Shown: positions 1 to 7,138, counted from the first letter of the stretch. The stretch: DNA of 13,694 bases from G020353235 sp035528295 (GCA_035528295.1 DATKYY010000040.1:1-13694); one strand, 5' to 3'. Made by a program: numbers and translations. The notes: generated by a model not told the origin, from the letters alone.

Positions 1-702
1 CTGCTGGTGGCCAGCCTGGCTGGGGCTGATGTTGACCAGCTGGCGGAGCGGGTGGCCGGGGCTGATGCCGGGCTGATTGCCATCGCCAAGGCAAGTCTAG
101 CCGCTAAGACCTTCACCAGGGTTACTCAGGCGGCGCCCAAGATAATATGGGGTGGCTGGCTGAAGGACATTGCCGTCAAAGATGTAGCGCCCATGGCTAA
201 AGCCGGCGGTGATTTCGTTGTCTTTCCGGCGGCGACCACACCGATAAGCATCGCCCAAAACAAGGAACTGGGCAAGGTATTAGAGGTAGAGGCATCGCTT
301 GGCGAGGGCTTGCTCCGGGCAGCCGGCGAGCTGCCGGTGGACGCGGTGCTTATCAATGGCGGCAAGAAGGACAGCCTTACCTGGCATCATCTGATGCTCT
401 TCCAGCGCTTTGCCGGATTATTAGCCAAGCCCCTGCTGGTTTCAGTACCGGCTGAGGTAACCGCTGAGGAGTTACCGTCTCTGTGGGAGGCGGGGGTGGA
501 TGGGGTGGTCGTAGAGGTGGGGGTGGGGCAGGCTGTTGACAGGATAAAAAATTTACGGGAGATAATCGACAAACTGACCTTCCCGCCGCAGCGCAAGCGC
601 AAGAAGGTAGAGGCATTGCTGCCCCGTGTCGTTCCCGTGGCAGAAGCCGGTGCTGAAGAGGAAGAAGAAGGGGACGAGGAAGAGTCTGATAGACTCGACT
701 AG
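1..702 (+). CDS. Uncharacterised protein, possibly TIM-barrel-like, with acidic C-terminal tail (5'-partial)
   Basis: I do not recognise this gene. The reading frame is open from the first base, so the true start probably lies upstream; a GTG at position 7 is the first start-like codon inside the window but has no visible ribosome site. About 233 residues are visible. Alternating hydrophobic strands and helices such as DFVVFPA, DAVLING, PLLVSVP and DGVVVEVG, each following a helix, suggest a (beta/alpha) barrel of the phosphate-binding type. That is a fold guess, not a function. Near the end a basic patch (QRKRKKVE) is followed by a strongly acidic tail rich in Glu and Asp over the last 15 or so residues, probably disordered. 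It converges on the trehalose-synthase-like gene, with only 5 bp between the stop codons. Confidence 0.6.
   Translation: MLVASLAGADVDQLAERVAGADAGLIAIAKASLAAKTFTRVTQAAPKIIWGGWLKDIAVKDVAPMAKAGGDFVVFPAATTPISIAQNKELGKVLEVEASLGEGLLRAAGELPVDAVLINGGKKDSLTWHHLMLFQRFAGLLAKPLLVSVPAEVTAEELPSLWEAGVDGVVVEVGVGQAVDRIKNLREIIDKLTFPPQRKRKKVEALLPRVVPVAEAGAEEEEEGDEEESDRLD
682..696. repeat. Short perfect inverted repeat at convergent gene junction
   Basis: GAGTCT and AGACTC form a perfect 6-bp stem around a 3-nt GAT loop, inside the last codons of the left-hand gene and just past the stop of the converging glycosyltransferase gene. It could be a small RNA hairpin protecting either transcript's 3' end. Neither strand has the uninterrupted T-run expected of an intrinsic terminator, so I do not call it one. 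Confidence 0.3.
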
Positions 703-707
703 TCCAG

Positions 708-1952
708 TTATTTCCCCACCAGGCTCTTTATCAGGCGGAGTTCGTCTCTTAATAGTCTGGTCATAAGGAAGTTCTGCCTGACGATTTCTTTGCCTTCTTT
801 ACCCAGTCTCATTGCCACTGCTGGATTCTCCAACAAATAGACTATCTTGTCGGCGCATTCCTCCACGCTGTTAACCAGGTAATTGCTCAGCTCGCCGGGC
901 ATTTGCAGTGGAATGCCACCGGCATTACCGGCCACCACCAGGGTTTCTTTCCATAGTGCCTCGGCTACCACCAGCCCGAAGCCCTCTCTGATTGACTTCT
1001 GAATAATCAAATCAGAGGCTCTCTGGAAAGCGTTGACCTCCATGTTGCCGACGCCGGTCAGGTTGGAGGAGACGAAGATGTCATCATCCTTGATGGCTTC
1101 AGCATTAATGGCGGCGTGCATATCCCAGGACTCGGGGTCGTCGGGGGCAAAGCTGCCCACCAGGGCTAGCTGAAGCCCGGGCACTTTTTCTTTGGCCAGG
1201 CGGTAGGCATCTATGGTTCCGAAGGGGTCTTTCCAGCGGTCAAAGCGGGAGACCTGGGTGATAATAAGGCGGTTGATGTCAAAGCCCAGGTTGTCCAGCA
1301 TTTCACGGCAGACGTGTTTTTTGATGTACATGTTCTTGGAACTGAAGGGGCAGATAGCCGGTGCCATGGTGGTAATATTGGTGATATTAAGACTCTTGGG
1401 GATAAACTTCTCGGTGGTAAAAACGGCGGCGTCGTGCTGCTCAATATAGGGGCGCAGGAAGTCCCACACCGCTTCATCCGGCTGGGAGCTGTCAACGTGG
1501 CAGCGCCAGATCCATTTGGCGTTATTGTCGGCCAGATAGTGGCGCAGGGCGGCGGGTTGGGGGTCGTTCACGATGAAAACATCATAATTAGTATCCAGCT
1601 CGCGGGCGTTGGCCAGGTTGTGGTTTTGGTATTCCCGCCTCGTTTTCGGTTGCTCAATCGCCTCAAAGGAAGCACCCTGCAGGGCATTATGCAGGGCTTT
1701 GGTGATGGTGAAGAAGCGGCGGTCACCACGGATGACCTGCCAGTCGGCGCAAATACCCAGTGAGCGCATCAGCGGAATATAGGAGACCAGGAGTTCCGCC
1801 ACCCCGCCACCGAAGGGGGTGGAATTGATGTGGCACAGCCTCAGCCCTTTGAGCTCATTACCCAGGCTGACGACTTCGTCAACAATGTCCTCAGCTTCTA
1901 CCCGGCGGTATTTGTTAATGTCAGCGGTGCCTAAGGAGACTTTCTGAAGCAT
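708..1952 (-). CDS. treT: TreT-like trehalose synthase (GT4-family glycosyltransferase)
   Basis: Predicted retaining GT-B glycosyltransferase of 414 residues, close to the usual TreT length. TreT enzymes join a nucleoside-diphosphate-glucose to glucose, giving trehalose in the cytoplasm. Visible marks are a glycine-rich N-terminal loop FGGGVAELL (residues 47-55), CHVD near 151-154, the second-domain signature VSRFDRWKDP (234-243) and the E-x7-E motif of GT4 enzymes in SIREGFGLVVAE (Glu323 and Glu331). The frame runs open further upstream to 2003, but that extension lies inside the guaB3-like gene. ATG at 1952 follows an AAGGGA ribosome site and sits 1 nt after that gene's TAA, so translation is probably coupled. 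Family placement is good. Strict trehalose specificity is inference, since other GT4 disaccharide synthases or phosphorylases look similar. Confidence 0.8.
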   Translation of the reverse strand: MLQKVSLGTADINKYRRVEAEDIVDEVVSLGNELKGLRLCHINSTPFGGGVAELLVSYIPLMRSLGICADWQVIRGDRRFFTITKALHNALQGASFEAIEQPKTRREYQNHNLANARELDTNYDVFIVNDPQPAALRHYLADNNAKWIWRCHVDSSQPDEAVWDFLRPYIEQHDAAVFTTEKFIPKSLNITNITTMAPAICPFSSKNMYIKKHVCREMLDNLGFDINRLIITQVSRFDRWKDPFGTIDAYRLAKEKVPGLQLALVGSFAPDDPESWDMHAAINAEAIKDDDIFVSSNLTGVGNMEVNAFQRASDLIIQKSIREGFGLVVAEALWKETLVVAGNAGGIPLQMPGELSNYLVNSVEECADKIVYLLENPAVAMRLGKEGKEIVRQNFLMTRLLRDELRLIKSLVGK

Positions 1953-1953
1953 G

Positions 1954-3102
1954 TTAACTTCCCTTAAGAGCCGACAGTTGCCATATTTTGCCTTCGGTAA
2001 CAATGGATGGTGCGATTACCATCTCAACCTTTTGCATCTCAGGAATGGTGGTCACCCCGCAAACGCCCATCGCGGTGCGCAGGGCGCCGACCAGGTTTTC
2101 GCGGCCATCGGTAACCGAGGTCGGGCCAAAAAGAATTTGCTTCAGTGATGCGCTGGTGCCCACTTTTATGCGTGTCCCCCGCGGCAGTGCCGGGTGGGGG
2201 TGGGACATGCCCCAGTGGTAACCGTGACCGGGGGCTTCTTTGGCTTTGGCGAAGAGGGAGCCAATCATTACCGCATCGGCTCCGGCAACAACTGCTTTAC
2301 ATACGTCGCTGCCCTTGGTAAAACCGCCATCGGTAATAACGGGCACATAGCGGCCTGATTCTTTCCTGTATTGCTCTCTGGCGGCGGCGCAGTCCATGGT
2401 GGCGGTTATCTGGGGGACGCCAACGCCGAGGACTTCTCGCGTGGTGCAGGCGGCACCGGGGCCAACCCCAACCAGGACACCGGAAACGCCGGTCCGCATC
2501 AGCTCCAGACAGGCGCTGTAGCTGACGCAGTTACCGACCACTACCGGCATCGGTATGGATTGACAGAGTTCGGTAAAGACCAGCCCGCGGTAGCTTTTGG
2601 AAACATGTCGGGCGGTGGTTACTGTGGACTGGACGAACAGAATATCAGCTTTGGCTTCCGCAGTCAGGGGGGCAAAGAGTTTGCTATTGGCGGGCGTAAC
2701 CGAAGCGGCACAGGTTGCCTTTGCCTTCTTGATTGCCTGTATCCGCTCGCCGATGAGGTTTTCCTTGATTGGTGCCGAGTATATCTTCTGCAGCAGTGCG
2801 GTGACCTGGCTGTCGGGGGCTTGGGCAATTTCAGCGTATATCTCTTCGGGGTTGTCGTAGCGGGTCTGTATTCCCTCCAGGTGGAGCACCGCCAGGCCGC
2901 CTAGCTGGCTCATTAAGATGGCCATATTGACATCGGTGACCGCGTCCATGGCGGCGGCTAGAATGGGGATGGAGAAGGTAAGCTTGCCTATCTTTAAGTC
3001 AATGTTGGTCTGGTCGGGATTGACGGTAACATCTCCAGGCACAATAGCCACTTCGTCAAATCCATAGGCGGGTCGGAGCTGCTTAAATTGGGGTATCGCC
3101 AT
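1954..3102 (-). CDS. guaB3: GuaB3-type IMP dehydrogenase/GMP reductase family protein
   Basis: A 382-residue IMPDH/GMPR-superfamily barrel. It resembles the shorter GuaB3 branch, which lacks the paired CBS (Bateman) domains of classical GuaB. Visible marks: AAMDAVTD (50-57), the nucleophile loop GPGAACTTRE with Cys219, the phosphate-binding ITDGG (256-260) and MIGSLFA (279-285), and a short flap region containing GYHWGMS and LPRGTR. Classical GuaB oxidises IMP to XMP with NAD in guanine synthesis. Whether this branch is an IMP dehydrogenase or a GMP reductase cannot be read from the sequence. ATG at 3102 is chosen because AAGGAGG lies 5 nt upstream; another ATG four bases earlier is out of frame. 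The TreT-like gene follows after 1 nt, and the epimerase gene lies 85 bp upstream on the same strand. Confidence 0.85.
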   Translation of the reverse strand: MAIPQFKQLRPAYGFDEVAIVPGDVTVNPDQTNIDLKIGKLTFSIPILAAAMDAVTDVNMAILMSQLGGLAVLHLEGIQTRYDNPEEIYAEIAQAPDSQVTALLQKIYSAPIKENLIGERIQAIKKAKATCAASVTPANSKLFAPLTAEAKADILFVQSTVTTARHVSKSYRGLVFTELCQSIPMPVVVGNCVSYSACLELMRTGVSGVLVGVGPGAACTTREVLGVGVPQITATMDCAAAREQYRKESGRYVPVITDGGFTKGSDVCKAVVAGADAVMIGSLFAKAKEAPGHGYHWGMSHPHPALPRGTRIKVGTSASLKQILFGPTSVTDGRENLVGALRTAMGVCGVTTIPEMQKVEMVIAPSIVTEGKIWQLSALKGS

Positions 3103-3107
3103 TCATT

Positions 3108-3114
3108 CCTCCTT
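3108..3114 (-). promoter_or_regulatory. Strong ribosome binding site of guaB3-like gene
   Basis: On the minus strand AAGGAGG stands 5 nt before the ATG at 3102. It is the best Shine-Dalgarno match in the window and fixes this start. A 13-nt AT-rich palindrome, CTTAA-ATA-TTAAG at 3112-3124, overlaps its upstream edge. Confidence 0.8.
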
Positions 3115-3187
3115 AAATATTAAGATATTATCACCAGCATCAGGAGCCGGTTGAAAATGCCGGGAAACTCGCCACCAAAGGTGACCT

Positions 3188-4144
3188 TCACCCCTGCTTT
3201 CTGAGTTCTACCAGCTTGCCGGTTGAGTCCCTGAGCATATTTTTCACTTCTTGAGCGCTGTAGGTTGGCTTATAGCCGAGCAGGCGCTTTGCCTTGCTGA
3301 TATCCAGGCTGCATTCAAAGGGCAGGGTGGCGTCCATAGTGATGCTCGGGTCGCCTTGCCATTTATCCGCCGGTATAGCCCCCAGTCTTGATGAGGAGGC
3401 GGTCAGCTCAAGGACGACTTTGGCTAAGTCCAGCCAGGTGAGATAGGCGCCGCTGGTAATGTTAAAGACCTGTCCAAACCCCTTTTCGTTCAGGGTAGCG
3501 GTGAGAAAGCCGCGGACGGTATCCTCATTGAGGATAAAGTCCCCACCACCCTTGTTGGGGAGTCTGATTGTCTCCCCCTTGAGGGCATTGTCAATCATGG
3601 CTTTGAGCACCTTTCCCTGCATTGGCTGGGTGGGGTCAATCGAATACCACCACCTGAGCACGGTAAAGGGCAGCTCATGTTCCCGCCAGTAGGTGAGGCC
3701 AATCTGCTCTCTGGTCAGCTTGGAGAGGGAATACAGCGGGCGCCGCGACTCTTCGGGGTGGAGGGGGTGCTCCTCGTCCATGGGGGCATATCTCGGTTTA
3801 CCATAGACCCGATGGGTGCTGGCGAAGAGAAAATGCTTGACCTTATTTTCAACTGCCGCTTCCAGGAGGTTGACCATGCCTTTAATGTCAACATCAACTA
3901 CCTTGTAGGGGTCGGAGGAAAATGTCTCCGCCAGGTGGTAGATGACATCGGCATTTTTGACGGCCCGCTTGACCTTTTCCCGGTCTTCGATGCCTCCCTC
4001 AATAAGCTCCACAGCCGGACTCTTCATTTCGGCGAGGTTGGCCATATTTTTATCCAGTACCTTGACCTTATCACCGCGGGCCAGCAGTTCGTCTATCAGC
4101 TTTTTGCCGGTAAAACCAGCCCCACCAGTAATTAAAGCCTTCAT
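3188..4144 (-). CDS. NAD-dependent epimerase/dehydratase (extended SDR)
   Basis: A 318-residue extended short-chain dehydrogenase/reductase of the nucleotide-sugar epimerase/dehydratase type. The N-terminal Rossmann motif GGAGFTG is at residues 7-13, with Asp31 ending the second strand as expected for NAD. HLAE follows at 70-73, STHRVYG at 109-115 with Thr110 in the usual Ser/Thr catalytic position, and the catalytic YSLSK (Tyr138, Lys142). The C-terminal substrate domain is not distinctive, so I cannot name the sugar; UDP-glucose 4-epimerase-like is only a class label. The frame extends to 4225, but that would run over the promoter. ATG at 4144 is preceded by a GGAGAGGAG ribosome site and directly begins the Rossmann fold. 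It is first in the minus-strand run with the GuaB3-like and TreT-like genes, so a sugar-nucleotide link to the latter is possible but unproven. Confidence 0.85.
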   Translation of the reverse strand: MKALITGGAGFTGKKLIDELLARGDKVKVLDKNMANLAEMKSPAVELIEGGIEDREKVKRAVKNADVIYHLAETFSSDPYKVVDVDIKGMVNLLEAAVENKVKHFLFASTHRVYGKPRYAPMDEEHPLHPEESRRPLYSLSKLTREQIGLTYWREHELPFTVLRWWYSIDPTQPMQGKVLKAMIDNALKGETIRLPNKGGGDFILNEDTVRGFLTATLNEKGFGQVFNITSGAYLTWLDLAKVVLELTASSSRLGAIPADKWQGDPSITMDATLPFECSLDISKAKRLLGYKPTYSAQEVKNMLRDSTGKLVELRKQG

Positions 4145-4196
4145 TAACGCATCTCCTCTCCGGGAAAGTTGACAATGCGGTTTTAGATATAATGGA

Positions 4197-4225
4197 ATTA
4201 TAAGCAAAGGCTCTTGGGGTGTCAA
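4197..4225 (-). promoter_or_regulatory. Consensus sigma70-type promoter for the epimerase gene
   Basis: On the minus strand TTGACA (4225-4220) and TATAAT (4202-4197) are both perfect and separated by exactly 17 nt. Transcription should start near 4190, leaving a leader of about 46 nt before the ATG at 4144. The -35 box lies inside an imperfect inverted repeat at 4216-4234. Confidence 0.8.
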
Positions 4226-4234
4226 TAACGCCCC
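4216..4234. repeat. Imperfect inverted repeat over the epimerase -35 box (candidate operator)
   Basis: The 19-nt element has arms GGGGTGTCA and TAACGCCCC around one central base; seven of nine arm positions are complementary. It spans the whole -35 hexamer of the minus-strand promoter and lies upstream of the divergent rsmI promoter. This is the position expected for a repressor or shared operator, but no regulator gene is visible in the window. Confidence 0.3.
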
Positions 4235-4247
4235 AGCCAGGCTAAGG

Positions 4248-4276
4248 TAGACGGAGGGCGTTTTATCAATTATAAT
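4248..4276 (+). promoter_or_regulatory. Candidate promoter for the rsmI operon
   Basis: TAGACG (4248-4253, 4/6 match) and a perfect TATAAT (4271-4276) are 17 nt apart. Transcription would start near 4283, giving a very short leader of about 14 nt before the rsmI ATG. It is divergent from the epimerase promoter and does not overlap it. Confidence 0.55.
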
Positions 4277-4296
4277 AGCTCAGGATATAGACGGTT

Positions 4297-5112
4297 ATGC
4301 CCACGCTTTATGTTGTGGCTACCCCGATTGGCAATCTGGAAGATGTGACATTACGTGCCCTTCGCTGTTTACGTGAGGTGAAGCTAATTATCGCTGAGGA
4401 CACTCGTAAGACCAAACGGCTGCTCAACACCTATGACATCAAGACCCCCCTGACCAGTTATCACGAGCACAGCCGGCAGGCCAAGCTCGATTACCTGCTG
4501 CGCCAGCTTGAAGAGGGGGACGCCGCGCTGGTTTCGGAGGCGGGGACGCCGGGTATATCTGACCCGGGCTACGAGTTGATTGTGGCGGCCAGTGAGCAGG
4601 GCATTGCGGTGGTGCCCATTCCCGGTCCTTCGGTGGTTATCAGTGCCCTGGTCATCTCCGGGCTGCCCACTGACCGGTTCAGCTATCTCGGCTTTCTGCC
4701 GCATCGGACTGGGGAGCGGCGGCGCCGGCTGGAATCAATTGCCGGGGAAAAGGGCACGATAGTAGCACTGGAGTCCCCCCACCGCCTGTTAGCTTCCCTG
4801 AAGGACATACAGGCTGTTCTTGGGGACCGCAGGATAGCAGTCTGTCGTGAATTGACCAAAATTCATGAGGAGGTCTTTCGGGGGAGGATAAGCCAGGCCA
4901 TAGCCCATTTTACCGAGCCGAGGGGGGAGTTTGCCCTGGTTATTGATGGTAAGCGTGAGGCAGATAAGCCTCAGCTGACCGAAGATATTGCCCGGAAATT
5001 ACAGGAGATGCGCCGGTCGGGGATACCGGCGAAAGAAGCCATTGCACAGGTCGCCAGGGATACCGGTTTAGCCAAGAGAGAGCTGTATCGGGCCTGGCTT
5101 AAGAAAGCTTGA
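4297..5112 (+). CDS. rsmI: 16S rRNA (cytidine-1402-2'-O)-methyltransferase RsmI
   Basis: RsmI uses S-adenosylmethionine to methylate the 2'-hydroxyl of C1402 in the decoding centre of 16S rRNA, acting on the small subunit. The 271-residue product has the family's usual length and motifs: ATPIGNL (8-14), AEDTRKT (33-39), SEAGTPGISDPG (80-91) and IPGPS followed by ALVISGLP (108-124). The C-terminal basic and helical part matches the family's accessory domain. The ATG at 4297 begins the protein directly at the first strand of the methylase fold; only a weak AGGA lies upstream, consistent with the short leader. It is probably the first gene of an operon with the zinc-ribbon, metG and polyprenyl synthase genes. 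Confidence 0.95.
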   Translation: MPTLYVVATPIGNLEDVTLRALRCLREVKLIIAEDTRKTKRLLNTYDIKTPLTSYHEHSRQAKLDYLLRQLEEGDAALVSEAGTPGISDPGYELIVAASEQGIAVVPIPGPSVVISALVISGLPTDRFSYLGFLPHRTGERRRRLESIAGEKGTIVALESPHRLLASLKDIQAVLGDRRIAVCRELTKIHEEVFRGRISQAIAHFTEPRGEFALVIDGKREADKPQLTEDIARKLQEMRRSGIPAKEAIAQVARDTGLAKRELYRAWLKKA

Positions 5113-5144
5113 TAGATAACTAACTAGAGATGGGAGGGTTAGCC

Positions 5145-5408
5145 ATGAAACGGGGTTGTATCTCTTTAGGACGGATAAAGTGTGACGATTGTCAGCGCGC
5201 TATACCGCATCAGGAGCGTTATCTCGCCATTGATAAAGAAGATGGCACCACGGAGCGTCTCTGCGTTGACTGTGCCCTGAAGAGGGGCTATGCTCGCTAT
5301 AAAATGGAGCGCGGGGAACTGGTGTTGACCTTTATGGAAGAAGTAGTGGAGGAAAAAGGCGAGGAAAAAGTGAAAGAAAAAGAGGAAGAGGAAGAAGAAA
5401 AAGAGTAG
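5145..5408 (+). CDS. Small zinc-ribbon protein with Lys/Glu-rich tail, unknown function
   Basis: An 87-residue protein that I cannot name. Two CxxC knuckles, CDDC (13-16) and CVDC (40-43), about 23 residues apart, predict one structural zinc site. After residue 65 the sequence becomes almost entirely Glu, Lys and a few Val, a charged low-complexity tail likely to be disordered or a single helix. An ATG at 5130 in the same frame is rejected because it overlaps the GGGAGGG ribosome site (5132-5138); ATG at 5145 has this site 6 nt upstream. It lies 32 bp after rsmI and 9 bp before metG, so it is probably cotranscribed and may act in translation or RNA binding. That role is inference from context only. 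Confidence 0.75.
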   Translation: MKRGCISLGRIKCDDCQRAIPHQERYLAIDKEDGTTERLCVDCALKRGYARYKMERGELVLTFMEEVVEEKGEEKVKEKEEEEEEKE

Positions 5409-5417
5409 ACGATAGCG

Positions 5418-7127
5418 ATGAGTGAGCGAATTTTTATTGGGGTAGCCTGGCCCTATGCCGATGGTCCGTTGCATCTGGGGCACATTGCCGGAGCATATTT
5501 ACCGTCAGATATCTTTGCCCGCTACCACCGGGCTAAGGGCAACCGGGTATTGATGGTATCCGGTTCCGACCAGCATGGCACGCCGATAACCATCAAGGCG
5601 GAGCAGGCGGGGAAAACACCGGCTGAGATAGCCACTCAGTACCATCAGCAGTTTCTTGAATCCTGGCAGAAGCTGGGCATTTCCTTTGATTTGTTTACCG
5701 CTACCGGTACCGAAAATCACGCCAAAGTAACCCAGGATATCTTCCTCACCCTGCTTGATAAAGGCTATATCTATCGCGCTACCGTTTCCCAGCCCTTCTG
5801 TCCCCAGTGTAAACGGTTTCTGCCTGACCGCTATGTTGAGGGCACCTGTCCTTACTGCCGGGCTAGCGGAGCCCGCGGCGACCAGTGTGATGCCTGCGGC
5901 AAACCGCTTAATGCCGCCGAGCTGATTGACTATCAATGCCGCCTCTGTGGCACTACTCCCCAGTTCCAGGATTCGGAGCACTTTTTCTTGAAGCTGAGTG
6001 CCTTTGAGGACAGGCTGCTGTCCTGGGTGAAAGAAAAGAGTTACTGGCGCCAGAATGTGCTTAACTTCACCCGGCGCTATCTGGAGGAGGGGCTGAGAGA
6101 CCGGGCGATTACCCGTGATATAAACTGGGGAATACCGATACCGGTCAAGGGTTTTGAGAATAAGCGCATCTATGTCTGGTTTGAGGCGGTTATCGGCTAC
6201 CTTTCGGCGAGTAAGGAGTGGGCTAAGTCCAGCGGCGATGAAGAGGGGTGGCGTCAGTTCTGGCAGGGGGAGGTAAAGAGCTATTACTTCATCGGCAAGG
6301 ATAATATTCTCTTTCATACCATTATCTGGCCGGCAATGCTGATGGGCTATGATGACAAGCTTAATTTACCTTACGATGTACCGGCCAATGAATTCCTGAC
6401 CATTGAAGGCAGCAAGCTTTCCACCAGCCGTAACTGGGCAGTCTGGGTGCCTGATTATCTCTCCCGCTATGACCCTGACCCGCTTCGCTATCTTCTGTCC
6501 ATAAATATGCCGGAGACGGGGGATGCCGATTTTTCCTGGCGTGAGTTCGTCCGCCGCAACAACGACGAGCTGGTGGCTACCTACGGCAATCTGGTCAACC
6601 GGGTGCTTACCTTTGTTTATCGCCACTTTGACGGTTGTGTGCCGACATTAGAAGATATGGGTGCCACCGGTGAAGCAGTCCCTATGGATGAGAGAGATGT
6701 TGCCCTGGACAAAATGTCGCTGGCGGCTTTTGATACCATGGACGAGTTTCTTAACCAGTGTAGCTTTAAACAGGCATTAAAGGCGGCGATGTCAGTGGCT
6801 CAGGAGGCAAACCGTTATCTCGACGAAAAGTCACCCTGGAAAATAATCGGCCAGAACCGGCCGGCGGCGGCCACATCACTGTATATGGCGATATGTGCCA
6901 TTTCCCGCCTGAAGACGGCGCTGTATCCCTTCTTGCCCTTCAGTTCGCAGAAGGTGCATGAGTATCTCGGTTTTGAGGGTAGAGTGGAGGATTGCGCCCG
7001 GAATGAACCGCTGCAGTCTCTGCCCGAGCCGGGGCAGAAACTGCAGAAGCCCGAGCCCCTGTTCTCCAAATTAGATGGGGCACTGGTTGAGGAAGAGACT
7101 GGTCGCTTGGGTTCAGCCGGTGGTTAA
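5418..7127 (+). CDS. metG: Methionyl-tRNA synthetase
   Basis: Class I aminoacyl-tRNA synthetase charging tRNA(Met) with methionine. The 569 residues contain the HIGH-type motif HLGH (19-22) and an inserted zinc domain with four CxxC knuckles (CPQC 128-131, CPYC 144-147, CDAC 157-160, CRLC 174-177), indicating the two-zinc form. The WFEAVIGYLSA segment (254-264) and a KMSKS-loop variant reading KLSTS (333-337) follow. A helical anticodon-binding domain follows, and the protein stops without the C-terminal tRNA-binding (dimerisation) domain of the longer enzymes. ATG at 5418 starts directly at the first Rossmann strand. No good ribosome site is visible; the purine-rich end of the preceding gene 9 bp upstream may allow coupling. 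Confidence 0.95.
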   Translation: MSERIFIGVAWPYADGPLHLGHIAGAYLPSDIFARYHRAKGNRVLMVSGSDQHGTPITIKAEQAGKTPAEIATQYHQQFLESWQKLGISFDLFTATGTENHAKVTQDIFLTLLDKGYIYRATVSQPFCPQCKRFLPDRYVEGTCPYCRASGARGDQCDACGKPLNAAELIDYQCRLCGTTPQFQDSEHFFLKLSAFEDRLLSWVKEKSYWRQNVLNFTRRYLEEGLRDRAITRDINWGIPIPVKGFENKRIYVWFEAVIGYLSASKEWAKSSGDEEGWRQFWQGEVKSYYFIGKDNILFHTIIWPAMLMGYDDKLNLPYDVPANEFLTIEGSKLSTSRNWAVWVPDYLSRYDPDPLRYLLSINMPETGDADFSWREFVRRNNDELVATYGNLVNRVLTFVYRHFDGCVPTLEDMGATGEAVPMDERDVALDKMSLAAFDTMDEFLNQCSFKQALKAAMSVAQEANRYLDEKSPWKIIGQNRPAAATSLYMAICAISRLKTALYPFLPFSSQKVHEYLGFEGRVEDCARNEPLQSLPEPGQKLQKPEPLFSKLDGALVEEETGRLGSAGG

Positions 7128-7138
7128 GCGGGGAGACC

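Noticed and set aside
682..707. Intrinsic terminator between the first two convergent genes
   Set aside because: The stem is only 6 bp and no T-run follows on either strand.
1314..1763. Plus-strand open frame within the TreT-like gene
   Set aside because: It is antisense to conserved glycosyltransferase motifs and has no supporting signal.
1953..2003. Upstream extension of the TreT-like gene by 17 codons
   Set aside because: It would lie inside the guaB3-like coding region; the internal ATG at 1952 has a ribosome site and fits the family length.
4169..4193. TTGACA and TATAAT on the plus strand upstream of rsmI
   Set aside because: Both boxes are perfect but only 13 nt apart, too close for a sigma70 promoter; the 17-nt pair at 4248-4276 is better placed.
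4145..4225. Upstream extension of the epimerase gene by 27 codons
   Set aside because: It would begin within the -35 box and adds residues before the Rossmann motif that the family lacks; ATG 4144 has a good ribosome site.
5505..6317. Long open frame of 270 codons on the minus strand inside metG
   Set aside because: It lies wholly antisense to a clear MetRS gene, has no recognisable family features or ribosome site, and is explained by codon bias of the real gene.
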